In this document: piece after piece, positions 35,181 to 46,979 of the stretch
How the letters are laid out: the number at the start of each line of letters is the position of its first letter
How positions within the stretch are numbered: the first letter of the stretch is position 1
NCBI GenBank assembly: GCA_024516035.1
Contig: CM044959.1
Coordinates: forward strand, 32,364,118-32,428,117
DNA from: Bactericera cockerelli
Taxonomy: Eukaryota; Arthropoda; Insecta; Hemiptera; Triozidae
Direction of reading: 5' to 3'
Length of the DNA: 64,000 nucleotides
Notes under the pieces: generated by a model
What the model was told of the DNA's origin: nothing
What the model saw: the letters and a program-made list of their open reading frames with translations, nothing else
The model's database searches: none
Program-made: the position numbers and the translations under genes

Positions 35181-37690
35181 CATTTATAAAATCCTTACTC
35201 GAAACAGGTTCTTTTATCTAGAAAACCCCATGATAATGGATAACCATTTTTAAATTTAATTTTCATTAAAATATCATATGCTCTTTAATATTCACCCTAG
35301 TATAAAAGACAAGGAAGCATATGTGAACAATCAAATAAATTGAATTATTTATGTTATTTAAAAAAAAAAAAAAAAAATACATAGAATTTAAAAAGTGCTA
35401 ATATGTGTGTGTTCACACAGATATCCTTGAGTGGGTAAATCCTTTGATCCACAGTGAAATTTCATAGTTCAGGCCATACAGTCTAAGTATTTATTCTCTG
35501 TGGGCTGATGCCTAAACATAATGGGTTCATCAAACTTTGAAAAATATTGAGAGTTTTCAATGATTTTTCCTTGCATTTGATTATATTTCAAAAAAAAAAA
35601 TGAGAGAATATTCTATCCCTATTTTTCCTATTCCCTCCAATCATCCCACTCCTCGTAAAGATCATTAGATGCAGGAATCTTCAAAAAAGCGGAAAATTTT
35701 TAGTTTTATATATTATGTATTTATGGTCTTGCATGTATTTATTTATTTTCTAAAGTGTTTTGAAATTTTTAAAATAAATACGCCAAGTTCACGACAGATT
35801 ATCAATCACATATTCCCTAGAGCAACTTTTGTTTTTCTTGCATCTACCAACCGAGCTTCTTACATATTGACCACGGGTAGGTTAAGATAGGAAAAATTAC
35901 CTTACTTGTCAAAGGCTTACAAGTAAAGTAATTGATTTTATGTTTAGTCTGTAGAATTAGAGAAATTATAGCACTTTTCATCTTTATGAGCGCGTATAAT
36001 AATATATGTTTTCGAGTTTGTAAATTTTTCAGCATTAGATGATGGAGCTTAAAGGAAATAATCGATACAAGCACTCTAACACTTTACCGATAATGAAGTT
36101 AATTTTCCTGAACTTTTTGCTAGTAAAATTTGACTGTTAAAATTAACTATTATATCGTGATGTGAAATATGCACAAGTCTTTCTTGTATTGTATTTGAAA
36201 CGTGTCTATTCATTTTAGGTTACTGAAAATTGTATGAGTACAAGAGACATCTGAATGATGTTTTGTTTAAGTATAGTGGGGGACTAAAGGTAGCTAGGGG
36301 ACTCTAGACAGGGAGTAGACAGTAGTCTGGCTGGGGACTTATTAACAGAGAGTAGACCAGCAGTCTGGCTGGGGCTATAACAAGAGTAGACCAGCATTGG
36401 CTTGGTTCTGAGGCCCTTGTCAATTATTAGCCTCCTTGTAAAGACAGGGTAAATTGCTGAGTCATTCCTCCACTGTCTGCTTCATCTTCACGATGAGCCA
36501 CCCTGTAATGATGATTGGTCTTTGGTGAAAATTTGACCCAAGAGTCCAGACCTAAAATATGTATAATGTATTTACACCATGTGTACTTATATGTATGAGA
36601 CTTCGTTTAGACTGTGAGATTAAAGGATTCTTTGTCTCATTCTTGCGGGAAAATAGAATATTGTATTTTGTATTGTATGTCTCATGGTGCATGTGTAATT
36701 GTGTCATGTGTAGTGACTCACTCATATTAATATTCAATATATTTTTTTGTTGTACATCTTGCATTTGTGAATGAGCCTCCATTACATTCCTAATCATAAT
36801 ACTTCAGCTTAGTTACAGCAATTTCGTGATCGTAAATGTTTTTTTTTTTTTCGTATGGTGGTACACCATGTGAAAAAATTCGTTAAAAATATGTAAGTAG
36901 AATAATATAATCTTAAGCAATCATTACAATTAGTAATGTAGTACAAATCTGTATATCATGTACAGTCTAGTCCTTCATTTTTCATATTTACTTCAAAAGG
37001 ACCTTTGCAAAATTCTTCTAATCAGTGAATGCTAGTTAGGTTGATTAAACTGCTTAAGTAGCAGTTTATGTACTATGATAAAATTGACTGAAGTACGAAT
37101 TGTATATGAAGAAGCAATGTTAAATGACTTCCTAACACATTTATGCGAATTTTTCCCCATCCTCCAATTCATTCCTCCTACAGTTTTGTTCGTGTTTAAT
37201 ACTCACGTATTGTTGTAATTTCATTGTTCAAAATGGGTATTTCATTCCTTCATCGATATATTTCGCGTTTTACTATTCACTTTTTATCTTCTAATTGTCT
37301 CATCTCTCTCTTTCCTCCAGTCCTGTCTACTCAATCTCCTAATATTCTTTCCCCTCTAAATTCTTTCTATTTCTCTGCCTATCTCTTACTTTCCGCACAC
37401 TCTTTCGGATTCTTTTTTCACCTTTTAATATACCTTGAATTCGTCTTTAATCTTCCTTCCTATCTTCATTCCACTGTATTTCACCCCATATTTCAAATCT
37501 CATTGGCAGCTCTGGTACAAGTAATACTTTTAAACTTTTTAACAGTTTTGGTTCATGCGTACCCCCTCCCCTGTCTTATATATTGTTACCTTGTATTATA
37601 AAAAATAGTGTGCTCTTTTTTTACAAAAACTAAAACAATAATCCCATAATTTTTGAAATCGGCACAAGAAATATAATAGATGTTTATCAT
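35181..37690 (+). repeat. Tandem duplication, copy 1 (about 2.5 kb)
   Basis: Matches 37688-40457 from end to end in the same order, from TTTATAAAATCCTTACTCGA through TGGGTAAATCCTTTGATCCA, GCATTGGCTTGGTTCTGAGG and TGGTACACCATGTGAAAAA to GCGTACCCCCTCCCCTGTC. The copies differ by very many one-base gaps, mostly bases missing here, also within runs such as GG or AA. A CT-rich microsatellite of copy 2 (39955) is nearly absent here. No gene was recognised in it. Confidence 0.9.
35195..35380 (+). repeat. Poly(A)-ended 190-bp dispersed repeat (first duplicate)
   Basis: From TTACTCGAAACAGG to an A17 run. The same block is at 37702-37890 by duplication and, independently, on the minus strand at 53706-53880. 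An A-tail and separate insertion suggest a retroposon 3' end. Confidence 0.7.
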
Positions 37691-39947
37691 TTATAAAATC
37701 CTTACTCGAAACAGGGTTCTCTTTATCTAGAAAACCCCATGAGTAATGGATTAACCATTTTTAAATTTAATTTCATTAAAATATCATATGCTCTTTAATA
37801 TTCACCCTAGTATAAAAGACAAGGAAGCATATGTGAACAATCAAATAAATTGAATATATTTATGGTTATTAAAAAAAAAAAAAAAAATACATAGAATTTA
37901 AAAGTGCTAATATGTGTGTGTTCACACAGATATCCTTGAGTGGGTAAATCCTTTGATCCACAGTGAAAGTTTCATAGTTCCAGGCCATACAGCTCTAAGT
38001 ATTTTATTCTCTGTGGGCTGATGCCTAACCATAATGGGTTTCATCAAACTTTGAAAAATATTTGAGAGTTTTCAATGATTTTTCCTTGCATTTGATTATA
38101 TTTTCAAAAAAAAAAATGAGAGAATATTCTATCCCTATTTTTCCTATTCCCTCCAATCATCCCCACTCCTCGTAAAGCATCATTATGATCGCAGGAATCT
38201 TCAAAAAAGCGGAAATTTTTAGTTTTATATAATTATGTATTTATGGTCTTGCATGTATTTATTTATTTTCTAAAGTGGTTTGTGAAATTTTTAAAATAAA
38301 TACGCCAAGTTCACGACCAGATTATCAATCACATATCTCCCTAGAGCAGACTTTTGTTTTTACTATGCATCTACCAACCGAGACTTCTTACATATTGACC
38401 ACGGGATAGGTTTAAGATAAGGAAAAATTACCTTACTTTGTCAAAGGCTTAACAAAGTAAAGTAATTGATTTTATGTTTAGTCCTGTAGAATTAGAGAAA
38501 TTATAGGCACTTTTCATGCTTTATGAGCGCGTATAAATAATATATGTTTTCGAGTTGTAAATTTTTCAGCATTAGATGGATGGAGGCTTTTAAAGGTAAA
38601 TAATCGATACAAGCACTCTAACACTTTACCGATAATGAGAGTTAATTTTCCTGAACTTTTTGCTAGTAAAATATTGACTGTTAAAATTAACTATTATATC
38701 GTGATGTGAAATAGCACAAGTCTTTCTTGTATTGTATTGGAAACGTGTCTATTCATTTTAGGTTACTTGAAAATTGTATGAGTACAAGAGACATCTGAAT
38801 GATGTTTTAGTTTAAGGTATTAGCTGGGGGACTATAAGGTAGCTAGGGGACTCTAGACAGGGAGTAGACCAGTAGTCTGGCTGGGGACTATAAACAGAGA
38901 GTAGACCAGCAGTCTGGCTGGGGACTATAAACAAGGAGTAGACCAGCATTGGCTTGGTTCTGAGGGCCCTTGTCAATTATTAGCCTCCTTGTAAAGACAG
39001 TGGTAGAATTGCTGAGTCATTCCTCCACTGTCTGGCTTCCATCGTTCACGATGACGCCACCCTGTGATGATGATTGGTCTTTGGTGAAAGTTTGACCCAA
39101 GAGTCCCCAGACCTAAAATATGTATAATGTATTTTACACCAATGTGTACTTATATGTATGAGACTTCGTTTAGACTGTGAGATTAAAGGATTCTTTGTCT
39201 CATTCTTGCGGGAAAAATAGAATATTGTATTTTGTATTGTATGTCTCATGGTGCATGTGTAATTGTGTCATGTGTAGTGACTCAACTCATCATAATATTC
39301 AATATATTTTTTTGTGTACATCTTGCATTTGAATGAGCCTCCATTACATTCCTAATCATAATACTTCAGCTTAGTTACAGCATTTCGTGATCGTAAATGT
39401 TTTTTTTTTTTTCGTATGGTGGTACACCATGTGAAAAAAATTTAAAGTAAAAATATTATCTTAATGCACATCCATGTACAATTATTGTACATGCTAGTAC
39501 AAATCTGATATGCATGTACATCTAGTACAACTTTACATTTTTTCTGATTATACTGATCCAGACACCACAGGAAACCTTCGTGCAAAAGTCTGCTTCTTAT
39601 GATCAGTGAATGCTTTAGTTAGGGTGTGATTAAATTCTGCGTTTATAAGAGTATGCATATTTATTGTAACTATGCAATAAATTATAGGTGCCTCAGTAAT
39701 GTACTAGATGAGGCTTGTAAATGAGAGGAAGCAATGTTAAATGACCTTCCTTAACACATTTATGGCGAGACTTTTCCCCCTCCCCCTCCCATTCATCTCC
39801 TCCTTACAAGTTTTGTCTCGTGTTTACATACCTTCACGATTTGTTGGTAATGTTCATTTGTTCATAAAGGGCTATTCTCATTCCTTCATCTATATATTCC
39901 TCGCTCTTTTTACTATCCCCTCACTCTTTTTCTATCTTCTAATTCTG

Positions 39948-39991
<44 letters not shown>

Positions 39992-40457
39992 CTCCTCTAT
40001 CATTCTCTCTCTCCCTCTATTTCTTTCTCTCCCTCTCTCCTTCTCTCTCCTTCTCTCGCACACTCTCTCCCTCGGTCATCTCTCCCCTTTTTCATCCTTC
40101 TTAATATACCTTGTATTTCGTCTATTTCCTTCCCTTCCCTCATCTCCCCTCTCCTTTCCCTAGTATTCTCTCCCTCCCCAATTCTCTCCCAATATCTCAC
40201 CCGTCCTTGGTCCGCCTTCTCGCGTCAAGTATATTACTTATTCAGAGCTCTATTTGAGAGCAGCGTGTTTGGAAAGTACAATGCGTACCCCCCTCCCCTG
40301 TCCTTTTATATTGTTCCCTTGGTATTATAAATTTATTTTTCTCACATGAGTGTCGCTGCTTTTTTTTCAACACACTTAACTAATCGAAGTAATCCCCATA
40401 ATTTTTTGCTAACCCACTCGGCCACAGAGACAACTATAATAGATCGTATTATCATTA
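37688..40457 (+). repeat. Tandem duplication, copy 2 (about 2.8 kb)
   Basis: Directly abuts copy 1, with TTATCAT at the junction. It is longer because it keeps bases lost in copy 1 and a (CT)n tract at 39952-40070. It includes three tandem phrases of TAGACCAGCAGTCTGGCTGG (38870-38950). No supported gene. Confidence 0.9.
39952..40170. repeat. CT-rich microsatellite
   Basis: (CT)n with TCTCCC interruptions inside copy 2 of the duplication. Confidence 0.9.
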
Positions 40458-40944
40458 TACCATATTATTACTTGAAATTTACGGTGCTTCTGCCTACAAA
40501 GTTTGAAGGTTTTCTGCTTTTTTGCAAATATCTTACTAAAAGACAGGAATCTCCGTCCCAGGAAAAAAAAACAACTTCCGAATGAGTTAGTCAAGTGATG
40601 AAAGAGGCAGTTTAATTTCAAGATATTTGAAATTACAATAATGATTGAAATTCCTGTAGCTTTAAAAAAAGTTCGTCCAGAATTGTTCCAACCCGTTAAT
40701 TTACAAAATAGTAAATAGATTCTTTGAACCCAAAAAGAAGCTGTCAAATTTATTAATAATTATGTTACACCCTGTATACTGTTGTTCAAAGATATAGTTT
40801 ACTACCTAAGTTTACACCATCAATTTTAAATTTCATCCTAAACCTCATATTTCATAAACTTCTTAAGGTCGCGAATGACAGCCCTCATAAATTATATTGC
40901 CTAAAAAGTAGCGCACTATCGATGTCTTCCTACTTATTCAATAT

Positions 40945-41040
40945 CTGGTAACTTTATTCAAAGTTACCAATATATCTGGTAACTTTATTCAATATAGGTG
41001 TCTGGTAACTTTATTCAATATTGGTATCTGTTAACTTTAA
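40945..41040. repeat. Tandem TCTGGTAACTTTATTCAATA, 4 copies
   Basis: At about 40947, 40974, 41002 and 41029, with short variable spacers and one inverted GTTACC. Function unknown. Confidence 0.8.
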
Positions 41041-41049
41041 CTGTATGAA

Positions 41050-42000
41050 ACTAAACTTTCTTCTGTTTCAGGTAAGTGAAGTTTCTTTGTCTGATTTAAA
41101 ATCAAGGGTATTTGAAAATTAGGTAAGTCTTTGCAACATTTATTATTTTCGAGAACTTTGCGATTATTGCTAGAGTTACCTTATTAGTGCATGTCGAATT
41201 GAAGGATTTAAATTTGAAAAGTTTTAAAAAGATAGAAACAGTTGTGACTTAATAACACAACAAAACTACATGCAATACAAAAGGAAGGAAATATAATCTC
41301 TTATCTCTGTCACATTCTCAATTCATCTTCCTTCAGGATGACATGAGCTTCTTTTATTATTAACTAGCTGTTTGTCCGTACTCGACTAAAACCACTAGGT
41401 CGCATCTGGTTCGATTCGTAGTTGTGGATTTTTAATTATTTTATCTGACGTGTTTATATTTTTTGTTTAGATAAATATTCGTTATTATCTCGTTACGTTA
41501 TCTTATTTATTTTTAACGGGTAAAATAATATTTCCTGGGAGAGTTGCTGGATAATCTTACTATAACATACGCTACCAACAATTCTTATTTTTTTTCAATA
41601 AACAAATGTTCGTGACATAAGAAATGAATGACCAGTCTGAAAAAAAAGAAGAAGAAAAAAAAAAAACAACTGATAAATCAGCATAGGCTTGAAGGATTTT
41701 TATTGTTTTTTTATGTAATCTAGAAACTCTTTAAAGATATAATTCTGTTCCAAAGTACAACTAATATACATAATATGTGTATATTATGAAGACAAATGAC
41801 TAGTTGACCACACTTTGTAGAAATACAAAGCAACGCCATACGAGTGCGACGTAAGAACGACTTGGCATACTGAAATCCCATTACTAATGCAATAAGCTAC
41901 TCATCAAAGCGAAAATATGTATGTCCCTCTGTCATCTCACATGCATGTATTATAATACCTCTCAGGGACATGTATGTAGAAATACATCCCTTGAGGATGC
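41050..42000. other. No gene seen; one likely RTE-type repeat edge
   Basis: AACTAGCTGTTTGTCCGTAC at 41363 resembles the 3' ends of RTE-like repeats common in insects. This is weak, from memory. Otherwise AT-rich. Confidence 0.4.
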
Positions 42001-42039
42001 ACCAGCGTATTACGGATGATGTGACCCATATGTTATTGC

Positions 42040-42165
42040 GGGGAGAGAAAGAGAGAGAGAAAGAAAGAGAGAAGAGAGAGAGAAAAAGAGAGAGAAAAGA
42101 GAGAGAAAGAGAGAGAGAGATAAAGAGAGAGAGATAAAGAGAGAGAGAGAGAGAAAGAAAACAAA
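42040..42165. repeat. GA-rich microsatellite
   Basis: GAGAGAAAGA blocks. The minus-strand Ser/Leu/Phe-rich ORFs are artefacts. Confidence 0.9.
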
Positions 42166-42539
42166 GAAAAGAGTGAAGACATGGATAAAGAAATGCAGCC
42201 TCGTAAATTTCATGATCCCTGCTGATTCTTGTGATGAATCTCAACTTTACAAAGTTATGACTTTTAATGCTTTAAATAATCCCTGCCTTTCCCTGTTTCT
42301 CGACATGACCCAGTATTTTGTCCCCTTCCAGTACTGTAGATTGTTGTAATCATCATCTACATACATTACAGATAACCAACCTTTTTGAGCCACCGATAAC
42401 CAACAAAAAAAATCTGGTGTAAACATCACGCGACTTTCCTTATCCCCCAAAAAGAAGTCGAATTCCGCCACTGGTGACTAACTGGTAACGGATAGTTAAA
42501 AATCAGTGCCTAATTCGTAATCAGCACCTCAAAATCATT

Positions 42540-43035
42540 GGATTTGATATGTCGCAACCCCCATCTAGGGTGAATAATAAAAAAGTTAGTCTAAGCGGGT
42601 CCCCCCAAAATACCGGTAAAATAGGGCCGGGTTCCAAAAAGTTCAAGATATCAAAAAAATGATCAGAGTAAACCCCTATTATTTTTTTAATTCGAGAAAA
42701 TGTTGTTCTCTAATTTTTTTTGTATCTTTAACCAATTCAAAGAAGCGGCGGTTGCGGCCAATATTTGCGGCCCTGCGGCCGCATCTTGCGGCCGATTTCA
42801 ACCAAAAGTTTCGTGGTTCGTCTGGTGTATAAAATTAATTTGTATACCAAATTTCAAGTCTCTAGCTCTTACCGTTCTCGAGATATCCTGTTTACACACA
42901 GACAGACGCACGGACCAATGGCTGAAAACAACTTTTTTGGTATCCTGAGGCTATGATTCGTCCAGAAATGTGAAAAACTGGGTAGGTCAAATTTTCGACG
43001 AATACAATACTTTCCTTATTATAGGATAAGGAAAG
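42540..43035 (-). repeat. Dispersed repeat E, minus-strand copy
   Basis: On the minus strand it runs GGAAAGTATTGTATTCGTCG, CATTTCTGGACGAATCATAG, then CGTCTGTCTGTGTG and ATCTCGAGAACGG. The plus-strand copy at 50455 has the same order. Interior has repeated GCGGCCGCA phrases. Confidence 0.65.
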
Positions 43036-43133
43036 TAAAAAATCCAACATCCACTGTTCGTTATTCATACAAATAGCGTCTCATTTTTTCGCACGAGTGG
43101 AATCCGGACACGGACATCCAAGTACAGAGCAGA

Positions 43134-43215
43134 ATGTCTGGCCTGCTGGGGATCGAACCCAGGACACCTTGCGTGCAAGCACAGTGCGCTACTCCACTCG
43201 GCTACGGTGACCAAG
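43134..43215 (-). mobile_element. SINE family B head next to the LINE 3' end
   Basis: Minus strand: TTGGTCACCGTAGCCGAGTG (A-box region), GTGCTTGCACGCAAGGTG and GGTTCGATCCCCAGCAGGCC (B box). It begins directly after the AGTA-rich end of the 1010-aa ORF element, in the same orientation. Confidence 0.7.
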
Positions 43216-46200
43216 TTACTTACTTTACTTTCCGAGTCCAGAAAGTCCAATGTCAAATGTTCCACCAATGTTTTGCTGTATTGATTGCTACTGCATTTGC
43301 AGTGATGAGGTCATGTTGAGTGCAGGGTGATTCCAGATCTGGACATATCAGGAGGTGGGCCATGTCTTGTATTTCCCCACATGTACATGTATCATCTTCT
43401 GCTAAGTTCCATTTCTTTAGGTTCATCTTACATCTTCCAACTCCAACTCGTAGTCGGTTCAGAGGTTTCCAAACTTTGAAGGGTAGGTTGCCGCCATCGG
43501 AAATTTTTTCATCTAGTTCTTTGATGGGTGTTGTGACTTTTCCTTTCCAAATTTTCAGGCGTTGTTCTTCGGGTTTTGTGCCATGTAGTCTTTGAGATGA
43601 TTTTAAAAAGCTCTTTCTAGATTTTAGTCTGGCAGTTACATGTTGGTGATTGTACATAGGATGTCTGGAGTCGTCTTCTTGTTTTGTTCTTTCTATGTCT
43701 GTGCAAACTTCACGTCTTATTGATGGAGGAGCAATGCCTATCAACGGGTAGATTTTTTCAAGTGATGTAGGTTTTAAACATCCTGATATTATACGCGCTG
43801 TTTCGTTGATGGCCACATCTATATCTTTCGAGTGGGTTGATCTACCCCAAACTGGAGCAGCATATTCTGCTGTAGAAAAGCATAATGCTATAGCAGAAGT
43901 GCGCAGTACATGTGGTTTAGCTCCCCACTGTGAACCTGTGAGTTTTCTTACGAGATTGTTTCTAGCAGATATCTTTTTCTTTGTTATTTTACAGTGCTCT
44001 TTATATGTTAGAGACCTATCAAGAGTTACGCCTAAGTATTTGGGGGTGAATGAATGTTCTAAGTGTTGTCCTTGCCAAACAATGTTGAGTTTCCTCTTGG
44101 CCTCTCTGTTTCTCAAGTGAAAAGCACATACTTGAGTTTTCAATGGATTTGGGCGGAGATGATTTTCTTTATAATAAGTTTCTAGCTCTTCTAATGCTCT
44201 AGTAAGGTTACATTCAACTTCCTCGAAGGTCTTTCCTTGTGATAGTACGGCTGTATCATCAGCGTATCTAAATTGTTTAGTAAGTGGTGTGGTAGGCTGG
44301 TCATTACAGAAGATGTTATAGAGCAGAGGAGCCAGGACACTACCCTGCTGAAGTCCATTTTTCTGGTGTCTCCATCTACTGCGTTTATTTTGGAAATTTA
44401 CATAGAATCTTCTATTCTGAAGGATACATTTTATGAATCGTGTGAAACTGTAATCTTTCGTTGTGTTATAGACTTTGTGTATGAGGCGATTGTGATTAAT
44501 TGTATCGTAAGCGGCTGTCAAATCTATGAACACAATTCCTGAGACCTCTTCTCTCTCGTATCCGTCCTCGATGTGTTGAGTGATGTTGAGGACTTGGCCG
44601 GTACAAGATTTGCCAGGTCGAAAACCGGCTTGTTCATTTACGAGAACATTATCTACGGCGGAGGAAATACGATTCAACACCATTCTTTCCAGAACTTTAA
44701 AGAGTTGGCATAGGAGAGAGATGGGGCGAAAACTTTTAGGGTTATCAGGATCTTTACCAGGTTTTAGCAAGGCCGCAACTTTAGCTCTTCTCCACATTTT
44801 AGGAATTTGGGCATCCTTGATGCAATTGTTCATGAGTAGCAGTATCCAATTCAAAGTTCTGGGTCCAAATTGTTTTATTTGTTCGATTTTAAGATCATCT
44901 ACACCTGGGGCTTTGTTAGATTTCATTTCCTTGATTGCTCTTTCTAATTCTCCTATCATAAATGGTTCTTCTAGGGAGTTATTCTCATTGTCTATGTCTC
45001 TTTCTATGTTCTTTTTCTTACATCTACCTTTTGATTTTCCATTCATTAATAATTGGTGTGCAATCTGGTTAGCAGTAACATTACATTGAGTTGTTTTGGG
45101 ACTTGTTGGATCATTGCTTAGGTTTTTGACAGTTTTCCATGCACATCTACTGTTATGTTTCATGTCCAAATTTTCTAGTATGTTTATCCACTTTTGACAT
45201 CTTGATTCTGACAGGCTGTTCATTAAAGCTGCGCCAGCTTCTATTGTATCTTCAAAAAAAGGATCAGATTCATACAATTCTTCATATTTCAAGAGGAGGG
45301 GTTTCGAGTTTTCATCAAGGCCAGGAGTGTAGTTGGTGCGGCATCCTCTAGGTATGTGACGCCTTGAAACTTTCTTAACAATTTGTATAAACTGTTCATA
45401 TGATTTTTCAACAGGTTCTATTGCTTCAACTTTATCATCAAGTTCACTAGCGAATTCTTTCCATTTGGCTTTTTTAAAATTAAATCTTCTTTTGAATGGT
45501 ACGATTTCTTGTTCGACGACTGGTTTAAATTGACAAGTAATTGATCTATGTTGCGTGTGAGGGATTGGATCACTCATTTTCTTAACTGTTTGGCTAGCAA
45601 TAGCATTGCTTACAAATATAAGATCGGGATTGTAACCCCTTTGCCATCTACCACTGTTAAAGGATGATGGAAGTTTTGGGTCATGTATCAGTGATAGGTT
45701 GTTTTGTTCTGCCCAGTCTTCAAGCTTTTCTCCGTTCTTGTCAGTAGCAGCATATCCCCAATTAATATTATGCGAGTTGAAATCGCCCAAAATAATCTTA
45801 ATATTTCGATTTCGGAAATTTCTTGGTTCAGTGAAATAAAAGTCAGTTGATGGAGGTTTGTAAACGGATGTGATTGTACATGACTGGATTTCAATAGTTA
45901 AGATTTCAATGTTGTTTTCACAAGTCATTGCAGTTGTTATAATGGGTAGTTCTGGTTTAGTAAAAATTGCACTCCCGTATTTATCATGGCATCTTTCATT
46001 GACTAGTATCATTCCTGGGATCTTTGGTCTATTACTATTTGTATCTCTATGGGTTTCTTGTATTACTAATACATCACAGTTAGTTTCTTTGCACATATTT
46101 CCTAACAGGAGTTCTTTATCAGAAGAAATTCCTTCAATATTGATGGTATTTACAATAAGAATAGGCTTTGAATTTAGGGATTGCCGTTCTTGAATATTTA

Positions 46201-46500
46201 CAGTATTTACAGTGTGGGTTGGCCTTGAAAAAGGCCGATTTAAAGAGTTGGTTAGCCTTGAAAAGAGCCTCTTTGGGTTTGACATTTTGGTTTGGTTTTC
46301 TGGTGGTTAGAAGTTTCAGCCGACTAAGTCGTTGTCCGGGGTACGCCCGATCGTTAAGTAAACAATCTTCGAGGAGGCAACTTCAGTGTACCCCGGTGAC
46401 CAAGTACTTTATGTATATCTTGTTTACACACTGCCTGAATACAACGAGGAAGTGTCTCCCTCTACCCCACGCACTCTAGTCATGACTGAATAGCCAAAAA
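43216..46500 (-). mobile_element. Young non-LTR retrotransposon around the 1010-aa ORF
   Basis: The ORF occupies most of it. Beyond the stop the 3' UTR is only about 35 bases and ends in an AGTA-rich tail (AAGTAAAGTAAGTAA), directly followed by a SINE head at 43215. A short 5' leader of perhaps 200 bases precedes the ATG. Its exact start is unknown. Flanking target duplications were not found by eye. Confidence 0.65.
43253..46285 (-). CDS. Intact non-LTR retrotransposon ORF2 (endonuclease-RT, 1010 aa)
   Basis: One uninterrupted frame. Endonuclease residues about 40-255: VNTINIEGI, IQETH (75-79), SVYKPPS (140-146), ILGDFNSH (165-172), NPDLIF (219-224) and HRSI (246-249). RT about 445-740: APGVDDLK, FRPISLL (519-525), AGFRPGKSC, FIDLTAAYDT (586-595), QQGSVLAPLLYN (646-657) and YADD (674-677). 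A C-terminal CTCG...H...C knuckle lies at 967-981, followed by WWNI at the end. The order is that of Jockey-superfamily elements. Lack of stops and complete motifs suggest a young copy. No ORF1 is visible upstream on this strand. It sits in GPCR intron 2 in the same orientation as the receptor. Confidence 0.93.
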   Translation of the reverse strand: MSNPKRLFSRLTNSLNRPFSRPTHTVNTVNIQERQSLNSKPILIVNTINIEGISSDKELLLGNMCKETNCDVLVIQETHRDTNSNRPKIPGMILVNERCHDKYGSAIFTKPELPIITTAMTCENNIEILTIEIQSCTITSVYKPPSTDFYFTEPRNFRNRNIKIILGDFNSHNINWGYAATDKNGEKLEDWAEQNNLSLIHDPKLPSSFNSGRWQRGYNPDLIFVSNAIASQTVKKMSDPIPHTQHRSITCQFKPVVEQEIVPFKRRFNFKKAKWKEFASELDDKVEAIEPVEKSYEQFIQIVKKVSRRHIPRGCRTNYTPGLDENSKPLLLKYEELYESDPFFEDTIEAGAALMNSLSESRCQKWINILENLDMKHNSRCAWKTVKNLSNDPTSPKTTQCNVTANQIAHQLLMNGKSKGRCKKKNIERDIDNENNSLEEPFMIGELERAIKEMKSNKAPGVDDLKIEQIKQFGPRTLNWILLLMNNCIKDAQIPKMWRRAKVAALLKPGKDPDNPKSFRPISLLCQLFKVLERMVLNRISSAVDNVLVNEQAGFRPGKSCTGQVLNITQHIEDGYEREEVSGIVFIDLTAAYDTINHNRLIHKVYNTTKDYSFTRFIKCILQNRRFYVNFQNKRSRWRHQKNGLQQGSVLAPLLYNIFCNDQPTTPLTKQFRYADDTAVLSQGKTFEEVECNLTRALEELETYYKENHLRPNPLKTQVCAFHLRNREAKRKLNIVWQGQHLEHSFTPKYLGVTLDRSLTYKEHCKITKKKISARNNLVRKLTGSQWGAKPHVLRTSAIALCFSTAEYAAPVWGRSTHSKDIDVAINETARIISGCLKPTSLEKIYPLIGIAPPSIRREVCTDIERTKQEDDSRHPMYNHQHVTARLKSRKSFLKSSQRLHGTKPEEQRLKIWKGKVTTPIKELDEKISDGGNLPFKVWKPLNRLRVGVGRCKMNLKKWNLAEDDTCTCGEIQDMAHLLICPDLESPCTQHDLITANAVAINTAKHWWNI

Positions 46501-46789
46501 TGAAGGAAGAAACACGATATTTTCCCTCAATGAAGTCGCGGTTACACAAAGGCCCTAAAAGTCAATATCACCAGGGCCGGTGGGCGGGGAAAGTTACCAG
46601 AGCATGTCACGGACGTCATGTGGCCAAGGGGTTTAATTCAAATGTAAACATCAACCTCCCCTTCTCCCAAGCTCATTCCTGAAAGCTGAAATATTATTTT
46701 CTACTGAAAGTGTCAGTGTGGAATTTTAATGACCTTTATCATCCTTATCAGAAATCTGAACTTACAGGGTTGTTGAAGCTTATTCTCGT

Positions 46790-46975
46790 ACGTACCAATT
46801 TACAGGGTGGACAAGAAATCTTGTCAATCTATATGCTTTCACCTACAAACATACAAGGTGAACAAGAAATCTTGTTATAATTTATGCAATACACACCACT
46901 ACACTGGTGGACAATAAATCTTGTCAATATGTATGTCCGCACGTACAAATTATTCAGGGTGGACTATAAATAAAG
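46790..46975. repeat. Tandem repeat of GGTGGACAAGAAATCTTGT, about 4 copies
   Basis: Copies at about 46806, 46857, 46906 and 46957. Each contains the palindrome CAAGAAATCTTGT or a variant and a spacer with CACGTACAAAT-type sequence. Unit is about 50-60 bp. Confidence 0.75.
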
Positions 46976-46979
46976 CTTA

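Noticed and set aside
37224..37601. 125-codon plus-strand ORF
   Set aside because: CT-rich reading within the tandem duplication. Copy 2 does not keep the same protein.
43320..46479. Several plus-strand ORFs of 60-170 codons
   Set aside because: They lie antisense to the 1010-codon retrotransposon ORF and have no recognisable motifs of their own.
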